This document shows, piece after piece, positions 1 to 8,616 of a stretch of DNA of 64,000 bases (positions are counted from its first letter, which is position 1; every line of letters begins with the position of its first letter). Source of the DNA: an uncultured Tateyamaria sp. (GTDB lineage: Bacteria; Pseudomonadota; Alphaproteobacteria; Rhodobacterales; Rhodobacteraceae); NCBI GenBank assembly GCA_947501275.1, contig CANMVD010000002.1, positions 248,001 to 312,000 of the forward strand, in the 5' to 3' direction. The position numbers were made by a program, and so were the translations under genes. The notes beneath the pieces were generated by a model, which worked only from the letters and a program-made list of their open reading frames with translations, did not search any database and was not told where the DNA came from.

Positions 1-1162
1 CACGCTTGCCGCCGAGCACCTTGGAAATGCCGTGGCCCATCAACACCTTGATCCCGGCGGCTTTCGCTTCGCTCATTAATGGACTGTCGATGGGTGTAAC
101 ACGGGCATCCAAAACTACAGGAACGGTCAAACCTGCTGTTTTCAGGGCAATTGCGGTCCGATAAGCGTCATCATTGTTGGTCACGACCACGGTGCGGTCG
201 CCCACGCTTACCCCGTAATTCGACACGTAATCGCGCACCGCAGAGGCCAGCATGACCCCCGGTATGTCATTGCCCGCAAAGCTCAGGGGACGCTCAAGCG
301 CGCCTGTCGCCGTGATGACATGCCCTGCGCGTATGCGCCACAGGCGGTGCCGCGGGCCGCTTGTGCTGTGTGGTGCATGATCGCTAAGCCGTTCATACCC
401 AAGTACATATCCGTGATCATAAACACCCGCACCCATAGTCCGTGTACGCATCGTGACATTGGGCATGTCAGAAAGCTCTGACACCATTTGTTCCACGACT
501 TTATCCACAGGTTTGGCGTCTACAGTGCCGCCATCCACCAATGAACGCCCACCCCAATGCGCGGTTTGCTCAAGAACAACGACATTCGCGCCCGACGCTG
601 CCGCTGCTTTGGCTGCTGTCAGGCCCGCAATGCCCCCTCCGATCACCAGAACGTCGCAAAACGCGTAGAAGTGCTCGTAGGTATCGTCGTCCCGACCTTT
701 GGGCGCTTTGCCCAAACCGGCCGCCTGTCGGATGAACGGTTCGTAGACGTGCTTCCACAAGGGGCGCGGATGGATGAACATCTTGTAGTAAAAACCTGCA
801 GGCATGAAACGCGACAGCTTGGCGTTCACCGCACCCACATCGAATTCGAGGCTGGGCCAATGATTTTGGGACGCCGCGGTCAAACCGTCAAACAACTCTG
901 TTGTTGTGGCACGCTGGTTCGGCTCGAACGTGCCCTCGGTCCCCAGATTGACAAGGGCGTTTGGCTCTTCCACGCCCGAGGCGACGATGCCGCGCGGGCG
1001 GTGGTATTTGAACGAGCGCCCCACTAGCATCTGGTCATTGGCCAATAGGGCCGAGGCCAGCGTGTCACCCGCGAACCCACGCATCTTGCTGCCATTGAAC
1101 GTAAATGTAACGGCCTTGCCTTTGTCGATCAGGCGGCCACCTGTTGCGAGACGTGTGCTCAT
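1..1162 (-). CDS. soxA: Sarcosine oxidase alpha subunit (N-terminal 387 residues, runs off left edge)
   Basis: This is the large subunit of heterotetrameric sarcosine oxidase, which demethylates sarcosine to glycine in the cytoplasm with transfer of the one-carbon unit to tetrahydrofolate. The visible part starts MSTRLATGGRLID and carries the family's N-terminal ferredoxin-like region (FKYHRPRG near residue 51). A Rossmann dinucleotide-binding motif VLVIGGGIAG lies near residues 171-180, and a second NAD-binding region follows. The C-terminal aminomethyltransferase half lies outside the window. The start at 1162 matches the usual family N-terminus; an in-frame ATG at 1210 would add 16 residues (MRPFGGSPSTQNRGPD) and is less likely. 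It lies 67 bases downstream of soxD on the same strand and is probably co-transcribed with it. Confidence 0.95.
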   Translation of the reverse strand, partial: MSTRLATGGRLIDKGKAVTFTFNGSKMRGFAGDTLASALLANDQMLVGRSFKYHRPRGIVASGVEEPNALVNLGTEGTFEPNQRATTTELFDGLTAASQNHWPSLEFDVGAVNAKLSRFMPAGFYYKMFIHPRPLWKHVYEPFIRQAAGLGKAPKGRDDDTYEHFYAFCDVLVIGGGIAGLTAAKAAAASGANVVVLEQTAHWGGRSLVDGGTVDAKPVDKVVEQMVSELSDMPNVTMRTRTMGAGVYDHGYVLGYERLSDHAPHSTSGPRHRLWRIRAGHVITATGALERPLSFAGNDIPGVMLASAVRDYVSNYGVSVGDRTVVVTNNDDAYRTAIALKTAGLTVPVVLDARVTPIDSPLMSEAKAAGIKVLMGHGISKVLGGKR

Positions 1163-1229
1163 GTCTGGGCCTCGGTTCTGAGTGCTGGGGCTGCCCCCAA
1201 AAGGGCGCATGTTTCAACCAGGTGATGCG

Positions 1230-1559
1230 TCATGAGAACGCCCTCCACGACCAGCCCGGACGTTTGCGGGCAATGATGTCGCGAATTTCCTGAGGTGGTT
1301 CCGTCGTTTGCGCCGTGTAGGTGCCAAAGATTTCAAGCGTCGTTGTGCAACGTGCTGCGTGAAACCACTTGCCGCAGCCATACACATGCCGCCAGCGTTC
1401 GAAATGCACGCCTTTGGGGTTCTCGCGCATGAACAGGTATCCCTCAAACTCCGCGTCTGACGACTCCGGGCCAAAGCGCGTCAGGTGCGCTTCGCCGCCT
1501 GCGTGAAATTCGGTTTCTTCTGAGGTGACGCCACAGCAAGGGCAGGTCAGGATCAGCAT
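1230..1559 (-). CDS. soxD: Sarcosine oxidase delta subunit
   Basis: This 109-residue protein is the small zinc-binding subunit of heterotetrameric sarcosine oxidase. It begins MLILTCPCCG, a Cys-x2-Cys pair that forms part of the zinc site, and contains the conserved GYLFMRENPKG and VYGCGKWFHAARCTTT segments with further Cys and His residues. Length and sequence are typical of SoxD. It sits between soxB and soxA in transcriptional order, but soxB is about 870 bases upstream instead of immediately adjacent. A strong intrinsic terminator at 1590-1619 lies just before its start, so soxD-soxA may have a separate promoter or depend on read-through. The motif AGGACC upstream of the ATG is a plausible weak ribosome site. 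Confidence 0.95.
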   Translation of the reverse strand: MLILTCPCCGVTSEETEFHAGGEAHLTRFGPESSDAEFEGYLFMRENPKGVHFERWRHVYGCGKWFHAARCTTTLEIFGTYTAQTTEPPQEIRDIIARKRPGWSWRAFS

Positions 1560-1589
1560 AGGCAGGGTCCTGTGGAAAAGGCAGACCGC

Positions 1590-1619
1590 AAAAAGGCGGA
1601 CGCCGAAGGGCGCCCGCCT
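1590..1619 (-). terminator. Intrinsic terminator between the small membrane-protein gene and soxD
   Basis: Read on the minus strand, an 11-bp GC-rich stem (AGGCGGGCGCC against GGCGTCCGCCT, one G-T wobble) closes a CTTC loop and is followed by a run of T. Flanking GACCGC and GCGGTC can extend the stem. It lies 27 bases after the stop of the gene at 1647-1856 and about 30 bases before the soxD start. Confidence 0.8.
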
Positions 1620-1646
1620 GATGCGGTCCGTGAGTGAAGAATTGCG

Positions 1647-1856
1647 TTATTCGGTTGGGACAGCCGTTGAGGGAACCGGGGCTTCAACCGCTGGTGTGAT
1701 GGCGTCTTGCGTTGCTGCACCTTCACCCTGTTCGCCCATGCTGCCAGCAAAGGCGAGCAGGCCAATGATGGCGACGATAATGGCAACTGCCACAAGCAGG
1801 CCGCGCGCCGAAACGCCGTCACCCCGGTGGACATTGGTGTTTGGATAGTCGGACAT
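1647..1856 (-). CDS. Small single-pass membrane protein in the sarcosine oxidase locus
   Basis: This 69-residue protein has no recognised family. It has a polar N-terminus (MSDYPNTNVHRGDG), one predicted transmembrane helix at about residues 20-41 (LLVAVAIIVAIIGLLAFAGS), and a short acidic, Pro/Ala/Val-rich tail. The start is supported by a near-perfect ribosome site: AGGAGG lies seven bases before the ATG on the minus strand. A strong intrinsic terminator follows its stop, which further supports a real transcription unit. It is on the same strand as soxB and soxD and lies between them. No function can be assigned from sequence. Confidence 0.7.
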   Translation of the reverse strand: MSDYPNTNVHRGDGVSARGLLVAVAIIVAIIGLLAFAGSMGEQGEGAATQDAITPAVEAPVPSTAVPTE

Positions 1857-2056
1857 GATCGTTCCTCCTGTGTAGGTGGAAGCATGTGATCACGTTGGGC
1901 ACGGGTCTCAACCGGCAGCGCGCAGGCGTCGCAAAACTGGCCAAGGCCAGCCGGTTTAACGGGGCGCGATTGGCCACGTCCCGCTGATTTTGCGATTTTG
2001 CGTGACGCCGAGGGGGTCTTCATGGCACTGTCAACCCAAGTTGACAGGAGAGTATC

Positions 2057-2242
2057 ATGAGCAAGGAAATGGGCGCCATCTTGGTCTTTGGCGCAATCTG
2101 CGTTGGCGCGCTGATCATGTTTGCCCTTGAACGCCGGGCGGCTGCCAAGCGCAAGGAGGCCCGTGGCGGGCGCGAAGTCGATGTGTCGAACTTGATCGCT
2201 TTTGGCGCGGCCGCTGGCGAAGGCACCAAGACCCACGACTAG
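2057..2242 (+). CDS. Small single-pass membrane protein, opposite strand to sox genes
   Basis: This 61-residue protein begins MSKEMGAILVFGAICVGALI, giving one transmembrane helix at about residues 5-24. A very basic stretch (ERRAAAKRKEARGGRE) follows, so the C-terminus probably faces the cytoplasm. GGAGAG lies just before the ATG at a good distance, and an 8-bp perfect inverted repeat immediately follows the stop codon. These signals make the gene credible despite its size. It is divergent from the small gene at 1647-1856 and convergent with soxB. Function unknown; no family recognised. Confidence 0.6.
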   Translation: MSKEMGAILVFGAICVGALIMFALERRAAAKRKEARGGREVDVSNLIAFGAAAGEGTKTHD

Positions 2243-2264
2243 GTCATCGCCCCCGCGCGATGAC
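2243..2264 (+). terminator. Hairpin directly after the small gene at 2057-2242
   Basis: GTCATCGC and GCGATGAC form a perfect 8-bp stem with a six-base loop, starting at the base after the TAG stop. No T-run follows, so termination is plausible but not certain. It could also serve the convergent soxB transcript as an RNA end structure. Confidence 0.5.
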
Positions 2265-2430
2265 TGCGCGCGACCAATCTCTGCAATGCCATCGCCCAGC
2301 TGTAAAGTGGCTTTATCAGGCGTTACGTGCTGTGCATCGCACTGGCCAGTTCGCGGTTGCGCCAAAGCCTCCAGCGTCACCAGACAAAAATCGACAGCAG
2401 GCTGCGGCATATGATGCACAATGCGCCCCA

Positions 2431-3675
2431 TCAGTGCGCGACCCCTGCCGCCACGCTTTCGTCGATGAAGCGCCCTTCGCGGAACCGTTCCAGGCCAAAT
2501 GCATCGGTCAGTGGCGAATGCCCTTTGGCCATCAGCTCGGCCATTGCCCAACCGGAGCCCGGGATGGCCTTGAACCCACCTGTGCCCCAGCCACAGTTGA
2601 TGAACACACCGTCCACCGGTGTCTTGGACAGGATGGGCGAGCGATCACCCGTGACATCCACGATGCCGCCCCATTGCCGCAACATCTTGAGGCGGGAAAT
2701 CATGGGGAAGGTTTCGACAAGCGCGCGCACTGTCTCTTCGATGTGATGGAAAGAGCCGCGTTGGGTGTAGTTGTTGTAGCCGTCCGTACCGCCGCCAATG
2801 ACCATCTCGCCCTTGTCTGACTGGCTCATATAGCCGTGCACCGTGTTGGCCATCACGACAACATCCATGCAAGGTTTGATCGGTTCGGACACCAGCGCCT
2901 GCAGGGCCACGGATTCAATTGGCAAACGGAAACCAGCCATGTCCGCCACATGCCCGGAATGCCCGGCCACAACGACACCCAGCTTGTTGCAGTCAATCGC
3001 TCCTTTGGTGGTGTCCACGCCAACAACCTTGCCGCCATCGCGCCGGATTGCGGTCACTTCGCATTGCTGGATCACATCCATGCCCATGTCAGAGCACGCC
3101 CGTGCATATCCCCACGCCACAGCGTCGTGGCGCGCCGTGCCACCACGGGCCTGCCACAACCCACCCAGCACCGGATAGCGTGGTCCGTCGATATTGATGA
3201 TCGGCACCAGTTCCTTGACCTTTTCAGGGCCGATGAATTCGGTTGTGACCCCTTGCAGCGCGTTGGCATGGGCCGTGCGTTGGTAACCGCGCACCTCGTG
3301 ATGGGTCTGCGCCAGCATGATCACGCCGCGCGGCGAGAACATGACATTGTAGTTCAGGTCCTGAGACATCGTCTCATACAGGCTGCGGGCCTTTTCGTAG
3401 ATCGCCGCCGACGGGTCCTGCAGATAGTTTGAGCGGATAATGGTTGTGTTGCGCCCGGTGTTGCCCCCACCAAGCCAGCCTTTTTCCAGAATTGCGACGT
3501 TGGTAATACCAAAATTCTTGCCCAGATAGTAGGCCGTCGCCAGACCGTGCCCCCCGGCCCCGATGATGATCGCGTCATATCTGGCCTTGGGTTCGGGCGC
3601 ACGCCATGCCCGTTCCCAGCCGGTGTGATAGCGGGCAGCCTCTCGGGCGATCGCAAAGGCGGAATATCGTTTCAT
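2431..3675 (-). CDS. soxB: Sarcosine oxidase beta subunit
   Basis: This 414-residue flavoprotein subunit carries the sarcosine-oxidising site of heterotetrameric sarcosine oxidase. A FAD-binding GxGxxG motif (AIIIGAGGHGLATAYYLGK) is at residues 35-53. The conserved GGTARHDAVAWGY segment (residues 178-190) contains His183, the position that carries the covalent FMN in characterised enzymes. The C-terminal region has the GWGTGGFKAIPGSG motif of the D-amino-acid-oxidase fold. The start was placed at MKRYSAFAIAREA because this matches the family N-terminus; the open frame extends 56 codons further upstream without family similarity. It is first in transcriptional order of the sox genes, but two small genes and a terminator separate it from soxD. 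Confidence 0.95.
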   Translation of the reverse strand: MKRYSAFAIAREAARYHTGWERAWRAPEPKARYDAIIIGAGGHGLATAYYLGKNFGITNVAILEKGWLGGGNTGRNTTIIRSNYLQDPSAAIYEKARSLYETMSQDLNYNVMFSPRGVIMLAQTHHEVRGYQRTAHANALQGVTTEFIGPEKVKELVPIINIDGPRYPVLGGLWQARGGTARHDAVAWGYARACSDMGMDVIQQCEVTAIRRDGGKVVGVDTTKGAIDCNKLGVVVAGHSGHVADMAGFRLPIESVALQALVSEPIKPCMDVVVMANTVHGYMSQSDKGEMVIGGGTDGYNNYTQRGSFHHIEETVRALVETFPMISRLKMLRQWGGIVDVTGDRSPILSKTPVDGVFINCGWGTGGFKAIPGSGWAMAELMAKGHSPLTDAFGLERFREGRFIDESVAAGVAH

Positions 3676-3903
3676 GGGCGCGCATCCATGTCTGGAATCG
3701 GTTGAGATCGGTGTGCCAGAGTAATGGGGCCTGATCGCAAGAAAAAGGCCAGCACGGGCGGCGTTTTTTGGTGGTTTTGCGACACTGGGGCGCAGGCGGG
3801 CACGCGGACGTGAGATGGGCGCGCTGCTTTGACCCTTTTGCATCCTGCACCAAGGGGTTACATCGAGTGCAATTGGGGACCGGGTCTATGGGAAAGGGCC
3901 GAC

Positions 3904-5121
3904 ATGCTCTTTTGGATCATCACGGGTGGTTTGACGCTGGTTGTGGCGGCAACGCTGGTGCTTGCGCTGGCCCGCGGCAAGGCGGATGCCCGCCCTCCGG
4001 CGGCCTATGACGTTGATATCTATCGCGATCAACTCAAGGAAGTCGAACGCGACGTGGCACGCGGCGTTCTGGCCGGTGAAGACGCCGCGCGCGTACGGAC
4101 AGAGATTTCGCGGCGCATTCTGGCGGCGGACGCCGCCTTGCAACAGGCAGACACGGGGCACACAGGCCGTGGCAATACGGTGCTGGCAGGTGGGTTGGTC
4201 GCGGTCCTCGTTGCGGGCAGTTTCGCGCTGTATCTGCAATTGGGTGCGCCCGGCTATGGTGATCTCGCGCTCAAGGACCGGATCGCCATGTCTCAGGAGT
4301 TGCGCGAGGACCGTCCCAGTCAGGCAACCGCAGAGGCCAGCCTGTCCGGTGCTCCTTCAGTGAGCGAACAACCCCCTGACTACGTGGCCCTTGTTCAGCA
4401 ACTGCGCGAGGCTGTTGCCACACGCCCCGACGATATCCAAGGCCACCGCTTGCTGTCACAGGCCGAGGCGCGATTGGGCAATTTCACTGCAGCACACGTG
4501 GCTCAGGCCAAGTTGATCACGCTGTTGGGTCAGGACGCTGTGGTCAAAGATTTCTCGGACTATGCAGATCTGTTGATCCTTGCGGCCGGTGGCTATGTCT
4601 CCCCCGAGGCCGAAGCGGTTCTGGAACGGGTTCTGGCCATGGATCCTCAAGACGGAGCAGCGCGCTACTATTTCGGTCTGATGCTGTCTCAGACAGGGCG
4701 CCCTGACACGACCTTGCGGATTTGGGACCAGTTGCTGCGAGAAGGGCCAGCGGACGCCGCTTGGATCGCGCCCATTTCTTCACAGATTGAAACCATCGCC
4801 ATGCGCGCGGGCGTCAATTATGCCGTACCAAACGTCGGCACGGGACGCGGTCCTTCCGCAGCCGACATTGAAGCCGCAGATGCCATGAGCCCAGCCGAAC
4901 GTCTGGAAATGATCCAAGGGATGGTTTCCGGCCTCAGCGACCGCCTCGCCACGGATGGCGGTCCGGTTGAAGATTGGGCACAACTGATCTCGGCCCTCGG
5001 TGTGCTTGGGCAAATGGATCAGGCAGCAGCAATTTTGGCCAACGCGCGCGCAGTGTTTGGAAATGATCCGTCCGCCGCAGACATCCTTGCCCGCGTCGCA
5101 GATCGCGTGGGTCTTGAATGA
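3904..5121 (+). CDS. ccmI: c-type cytochrome biogenesis protein CcmI
   Basis: This 405-residue membrane protein is a CcmI homologue, a chaperone that holds apocytochrome c and hands it to the haem ligation complex at the periplasmic face of the inner membrane. It begins MLFWIITGGLTLVVAATLVLAL, a transmembrane helix, followed by the characteristic AAYDVDIYRDQLKEVERDVARGVL segment. A second transmembrane helix at about residues 98-115 precedes a periplasmic TPR-like region (QLREAVATRPDDIQGHRLLSQAEARLG). The start at 3904 was preferred over the longer frame from 3829 because the hydrophobic N-terminus begins there. The stop overlaps the start of ruvX by an ATGA. Confidence 0.9.
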   Translation: MLFWIITGGLTLVVAATLVLALARGKADARPPAAYDVDIYRDQLKEVERDVARGVLAGEDAARVRTEISRRILAADAALQQADTGHTGRGNTVLAGGLVAVLVAGSFALYLQLGAPGYGDLALKDRIAMSQELREDRPSQATAEASLSGAPSVSEQPPDYVALVQQLREAVATRPDDIQGHRLLSQAEARLGNFTAAHVAQAKLITLLGQDAVVKDFSDYADLLILAAGGYVSPEAEAVLERVLAMDPQDGAARYYFGLMLSQTGRPDTTLRIWDQLLREGPADAAWIAPISSQIETIAMRAGVNYAVPNVGTGRGPSAADIEAADAMSPAERLEMIQGMVSGLSDRLATDGGPVEDWAQLISALGVLGQMDQAAAILANARAVFGNDPSAADILARVADRVGLE

Positions 5122-5594
5122 TCACGGACGACACCCACGCCTTTGTTGCCGCCCTGCCCCCGATGCAGGCGCTCATGGGGCTGGACCTAGGGGACAAGAC
5201 AATTGGCGTGGCCGTGTCTGACACGTTCTGGTCCGTGGCCACACCGCTTGAGACGGTACGGCGCAAGAAGTTTGGCGTGGATGCCGCCCGTCTGCAGACA
5301 CTCATCGGCGAACGGCGTGTCGGCGGCCTCGTGCTTGGCCTGCCGCGCAACATGGATGGCTCCGAAGGGCCACGCTGCCAATCCACCCGCGCCTTCGCGC
5401 GCAACTTTGCCAACATCTGGGACGGCCCCATTACCTTTTGGGACGAACGCCTGAGCACGGTAGCCGCAGAAAAGGCGCTGCTTGAGGCGGATACGACCCG
5501 CAAACGTCGCGCAGAGGTCATTGATCACGTCGCGGCGGGATATATCTTGCAAGGACTGCTGGACCGCGTGCGTGTGATAAGGGCCGAAACATGA
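5118..5594 (+). CDS. ruvX: Holliday junction resolvase-like protein YqgF/RuvX
   Basis: This 158-residue protein belongs to the YqgF/RuvX family, an RNase H-fold nuclease involved in 16S rRNA 5'-end processing and possibly Holliday junction resolution. The GLDLGDKTIGVAVSD motif supplies the first catalytic Asp, and WDERLSTVAAEKAL carries the conserved Glu-Arg-Leu-Ser/Thr motif. The C-terminal DHVAAGYILQGLLD supplies the last acidic residue. Length is normal. It is coupled at both ends by four-base ATGA overlaps, upstream with ccmI and downstream with the DUF1289 gene. Confidence 0.93.
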   Translation: MITDDTHAFVAALPPMQALMGLDLGDKTIGVAVSDTFWSVATPLETVRRKKFGVDAARLQTLIGERRVGGLVLGLPRNMDGSEGPRCQSTRAFARNFANIWDGPITFWDERLSTVAAEKALLEADTTRKRRAEVIDHVAAGYILQGLLDRVRVIRAET

Positions 5595-5827
5595 CAGATA
5601 CCCCGCCCGTATGGCGCAGGAACGAGATCGAGAGCCCCTGTGTGCAGGTCTGCGTGATCCATCCCGAGACCCGTTTGTGTACGGGCTGTGCGCGGTCGAT
5701 CGACGAAATAGGCGCATGGAGCCGGATGAGTGCGGATCAGCGCAACACCATTATGGCGGAGCTGCCGAACCGTGCAGCCGCGCCGACCACACGTCGCGGC
5801 GGGCGCGCAGCGCGCTTGAAGCGGTAG
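5591..5827 (+). CDS. DUF1289 family small Cys-rich protein
   Basis: This 78-residue protein matches the DUF1289 pattern: ESPCVQVCVIHPETRLCTGC, with four Cys residues spaced C-x3-C-x8-C-x2-C, followed by SIDEIGAWSRMS. These Cys residues probably bind a metal or an Fe-S cluster. The C-terminus is Arg-rich. It is the last gene of the ccmI-ruvX operon and overlaps ruvX by ATGA. Biochemical function of the family is not established. Confidence 0.85.
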   Translation: MTDTPPVWRRNEIESPCVQVCVIHPETRLCTGCARSIDEIGAWSRMSADQRNTIMAELPNRAAAPTTRRGGRAARLKR

Positions 5828-5913
5828 AAGGTTCCCCAGCCAAATCCAGCAAAGTGCAAGTTACCGCGCGCTGATGCGCAGCATGGCGGTAGCGCGCAGG
5901 TTCTCGATGCGTC

Positions 5914-6648
5914 TCACGTCGCCAGCCACTGCGCAGGATCATCAAATTCCGGGCGAAAGAACGCGACCATGCGGGCACCGGATTCGTCAGACTGCCAAGG
6001 CAATGTCCCGTGCAAGGCAAACCTGTGCAGCCAAAAGGCCTGCCCCACGCGCGCGCCCATCTCGACGGGTTCACAGCGTTCGAAAACCTCTTTTCTGGCG
6101 GCGGAATAGGCTTCGGTTACATCCGTGTTTACGATGTCGCCTGTGCCGATCGCATCCTGCAAGGCGCGTTGCATGATCCGGTGACTGCCCTCCCACATGA
6201 CAGTGCGTGCATGGGTGCAGTCATCCAGCGGGATGCCCAGAATATAGGCGTGATGCTCGTGGGCAAAACGCCGTCGCGTCTCTCCGACCGGCAGTAGCCC
6301 ATCAACGTGAGCCGCAAAACGGTTGCGTCGGAAGCGGTGGTTTGCCGCGCTCTCGCCAGCATCGCGTTTTGGATACCCGGGATAGACAATGGACACCTGT
6401 GCGCGATGCAGCGGCAGCGCGGGCAAATGATCTTGCCACGCGCCCCTCAGGGCCACGCCCTGCACAGCTCCCGTTTCATCATTGTCCAGCAGATCGACAC
6501 CCACAAACCATGTTTCGCCATGTCTGAGGTTGCGCGCACGCACCTGCGTATTGGCACTCAGCTCCAACGCCCGGCGGCGCGCCACGTCAGCCCAATGTGC
6601 AAGTCGGGCGTCGTAGTCGAAGATGACATAGCCATCTCCCTGCTTCAT
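5914..6648 (-). CDS. Fe(II)/2-oxoglutarate-dependent oxygenase-like protein
   Basis: This 244-residue protein shows the pattern of a double-stranded beta-helix oxygenase. A His-x-Asp pair is at residues 114-116 (FAAHVDGLLP), a distal His is in RFALHGTLPW (His213, or His208 just before), and an Arg downstream (Arg226 or Arg232) could bind 2-oxoglutarate. Another conserved-looking block is AYILGIPLDD...WEGSHRIM, typical of phytanoyl-CoA dioxygenase-like proteins. The substrate is unknown. It overlaps the upstream TauE/SafE permease gene by ATGA, so the two are translated from one message. Family assignment rests on motif order alone. Confidence 0.6.
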   Translation of the reverse strand: MKQGDGYVIFDYDARLAHWADVARRRALELSANTQVRARNLRHGETWFVGVDLLDNDETGAVQGVALRGAWQDHLPALPLHRAQVSIVYPGYPKRDAGESAANHRFRRNRFAAHVDGLLPVGETRRRFAHEHHAYILGIPLDDCTHARTVMWEGSHRIMQRALQDAIGTGDIVNTDVTEAYSAARKEVFERCEPVEMGARVGQAFWLHRFALHGTLPWQSDESGARMVAFFRPEFDDPAQWLAT

Positions 6649-7466
6649 CCCAGTATCGCCCGTCTCAGCATGTTCAAAGACACCAGCACAAGAAACACGG
6701 CAAAAACCTTTTTGAGTGGCCCAGGATCCATGGAATGGGCCAATTTGACACCAAACGGGGCTGTGATCAGTGTCATAGCGATGACAATTGCAAAGGCAAC
6801 CAGATTGACCGCCCCCAGTGTCAGGGGCGGGACCGGGTCTGGCACGTTCACAAACAGAAACCCGATGACGGACGGGACCGCGATCAGCACACCGAACCCG
6901 GCAGCAGTGGCCACAGCGCGGTGGATTGCGACGTTATAGAGGCTCATCAGCGGCACGCCGAAACTGCCCCCCCCAATCCCCATCAAAACCGACATGAACC
7001 CCATGAGCGGCGACTGCACCGCACGGCCAACGCCAGTGGGCATCGCAGAGCCCAAACGCCAAGTGGCCCGGCCAAAGCCCATGTACAGCCCGACGATCAG
7101 GGCCAGAATCCCAAAGATCGCCTGCAACGTGGTTGAACGCAGTTGCGCCACGACCAGCATTCCGATGATCGCGCCCACAACAATGCCCGGCGCCCAACTG
7201 CGCAGGATATCCCAGTCCACCGCGCCCTTTTTGTTGTGACTGTGCACAGAGCGCACCGAGGTGACGATGATGGTGGCAAGAGAGGTGGCAAGACACATCT
7301 GCATCAAGCCGGGGCCATCATAGCCAAGCGTCTGAAATGCATAAAAAAATGCAGGCACAAGAACAATTCCACCGCCCACACCCAGAAGGCCCGCCAGCAC
7401 ACCGGCAAAGGCACCGATGACCGCCAAAAGGACCAACATCTGCAACAACAAAAACGTATCGGGCAT
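6645..7466 (-). CDS. TauE/SafE family anion permease
   Basis: This 273-residue polytopic protein belongs to the TauE/SafE family (formerly DUF81), inner-membrane permeases implicated in export or uptake of sulfite, sulfonates and other organic anions. The glycine-rich VIGAFAGVLAGLLGVGGGIVLVPAFF near the N-terminus and the second half repeat (VLMGIGGGSFGVPLMSLYNV) are the family signatures. About eight hydrophobic helices are visible. It is the first gene of a two-gene operon with the oxygenase-like gene. The transported anion cannot be told from sequence. Confidence 0.88.
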   Translation of the reverse strand: MPDTFLLLQMLVLLAVIGAFAGVLAGLLGVGGGIVLVPAFFYAFQTLGYDGPGLMQMCLATSLATIIVTSVRSVHSHNKKGAVDWDILRSWAPGIVVGAIIGMLVVAQLRSTTLQAIFGILALIVGLYMGFGRATWRLGSAMPTGVGRAVQSPLMGFMSVLMGIGGGSFGVPLMSLYNVAIHRAVATAAGFGVLIAVPSVIGFLFVNVPDPVPPLTLGAVNLVAFAIVIAMTLITAPFGVKLAHSMDPGPLKKVFAVFLVLVSLNMLRRAILG

Positions 7467-7497
7467 GTGCGCTCCTGAGCGGTTCTACGGGGCGGTG

Positions 7498-8508
7498 CTA
7501 CACGGCTTTGGCTGTTTGGGCCAGCGCGGAAACCTGCGCCATTGCCGCCTCAACAAGTTCCACTCCGGCCCCCGGACGGGTCGCGCCTTCGCTCAACATG
7601 CGACGCCAGCCGCGCGCGCCGGGACGCCCTGCAAACAGTCCCAGCATGTGGCGGGTGATCTGGTGCAAGCGTCCACCCCCACTCAGATGCGCCTCGATAT
7701 AGGGCAGCATGGCGGCGACGGCGTCCTCGGCTGTGCGGTCTTCGCCCTTGCCAAATATCCGCCTGTCGGCAGAGGACAGTATATCGCTGGGTTGGTGATA
7801 GGCCGCCCGTCCGACCATGACACCGTCAAGACCGCCATCGAGAAATCCGAGCGCCTGGTCCAGACTGTCGATACCGCCATTGATCGAGATATGCAGATTG
7901 GGAAACAGCCCCTTCATGGCATGGACCAGTTCGTAGTCGAGCGGTGGAATATCCCGGTTCTCCTTTGGGCTCAGACCCTTGAGCCACGCCTTGCGGGCGT
8001 GGATCGTCACTCGCTCACAGCCAGCGGCCACGATCCGGGACAGGAATTCCGGCAGCACCTCATGCGGGTCCTGTTCATCGACGCCAATGCGACACTTGAC
8101 CGTCACATCAACATCGACGGCGCTGCGCATGGCCGCAACACAGTCCGCGACACGGCCCGGAGCCCGCATCAAAACGGCCCCAAAGGTCCCCGATTGCACC
8201 CGGTCAGACGGACATCCGCAGTTCAGGTTGATCTCATCATACCCGGCCTGCGCCCCAAGCCGTGCAGCTTGCGCCAGTTCTTGCGGATCAGAGCCACCCA
8301 GTTGCAAGGCCACCGGGTGTTCATCGGCGTGGTGGTCCAGCAGATGCAATGCCCCGCCCCGCACCAGAGCCGGTGCTGTCACCATTTCGGTATAGAGCAA
8401 AGCGTTGCGCGACAACTGACGGTGTAAGTATCGGCAATGGCGGTCCGTCCAATCCATCATCGGCGCGACAGACAGGCGGGCCGCCCGTTCGGCTGCGATG
8501 TTGGGCAT
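7498..8508 (-). CDS. dusA: tRNA-dihydrouridine synthase A
   Basis: This 336-residue enzyme reduces uridine to dihydrouridine in the D-loop of tRNAs, using FMN and NADPH. The N-terminal LSVAPMMDWTDRHCRYLHRQL and the active-site block EINLNCGCPSDRVQSGTFGAVLM, which holds the catalytic Cys, are characteristic of DusA. The C-terminal helical domain with RPGARGWRRMLSEGA is also present. It appears monocistronic: 31 bases separate it from the downstream permease gene and about 108 bases from the stop of the GlcG-like gene. Confidence 0.95.
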   Translation of the reverse strand: MPNIAAERAARLSVAPMMDWTDRHCRYLHRQLSRNALLYTEMVTAPALVRGGALHLLDHHADEHPVALQLGGSDPQELAQAARLGAQAGYDEINLNCGCPSDRVQSGTFGAVLMRAPGRVADCVAAMRSAVDVDVTVKCRIGVDEQDPHEVLPEFLSRIVAAGCERVTIHARKAWLKGLSPKENRDIPPLDYELVHAMKGLFPNLHISINGGIDSLDQALGFLDGGLDGVMVGRAAYHQPSDILSSADRRIFGKGEDRTAEDAVAAMLPYIEAHLSGGGRLHQITRHMLGLFAGRPGARGWRRMLSEGATRPGAGVELVEAAMAQVSALAQTAKAV

Positions 8509-8616
8509 GGGGCGTCACCGTGTTTGGATATATGCGCGGGGGCATACACCGCGCGGCACAAAGGGGCAAACCAATCATTTCACCATCTTTGCAGTACAAT
8601 CGGTCTGCCAGTTTCG

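Noticed and set aside
1553-2551. 332-codon minus-strand frame across the sox gap
   Set aside because: Its translation matches no family, it has no ribosome site, and it overlaps the small membrane genes that do have strong ribosome sites and downstream hairpins.
3676-3903. Riboswitch between soxB and ccmI
   Set aside because: No recognised aptamer core, such as the paired glycine aptamers, could be found by eye in the short divergent gap.
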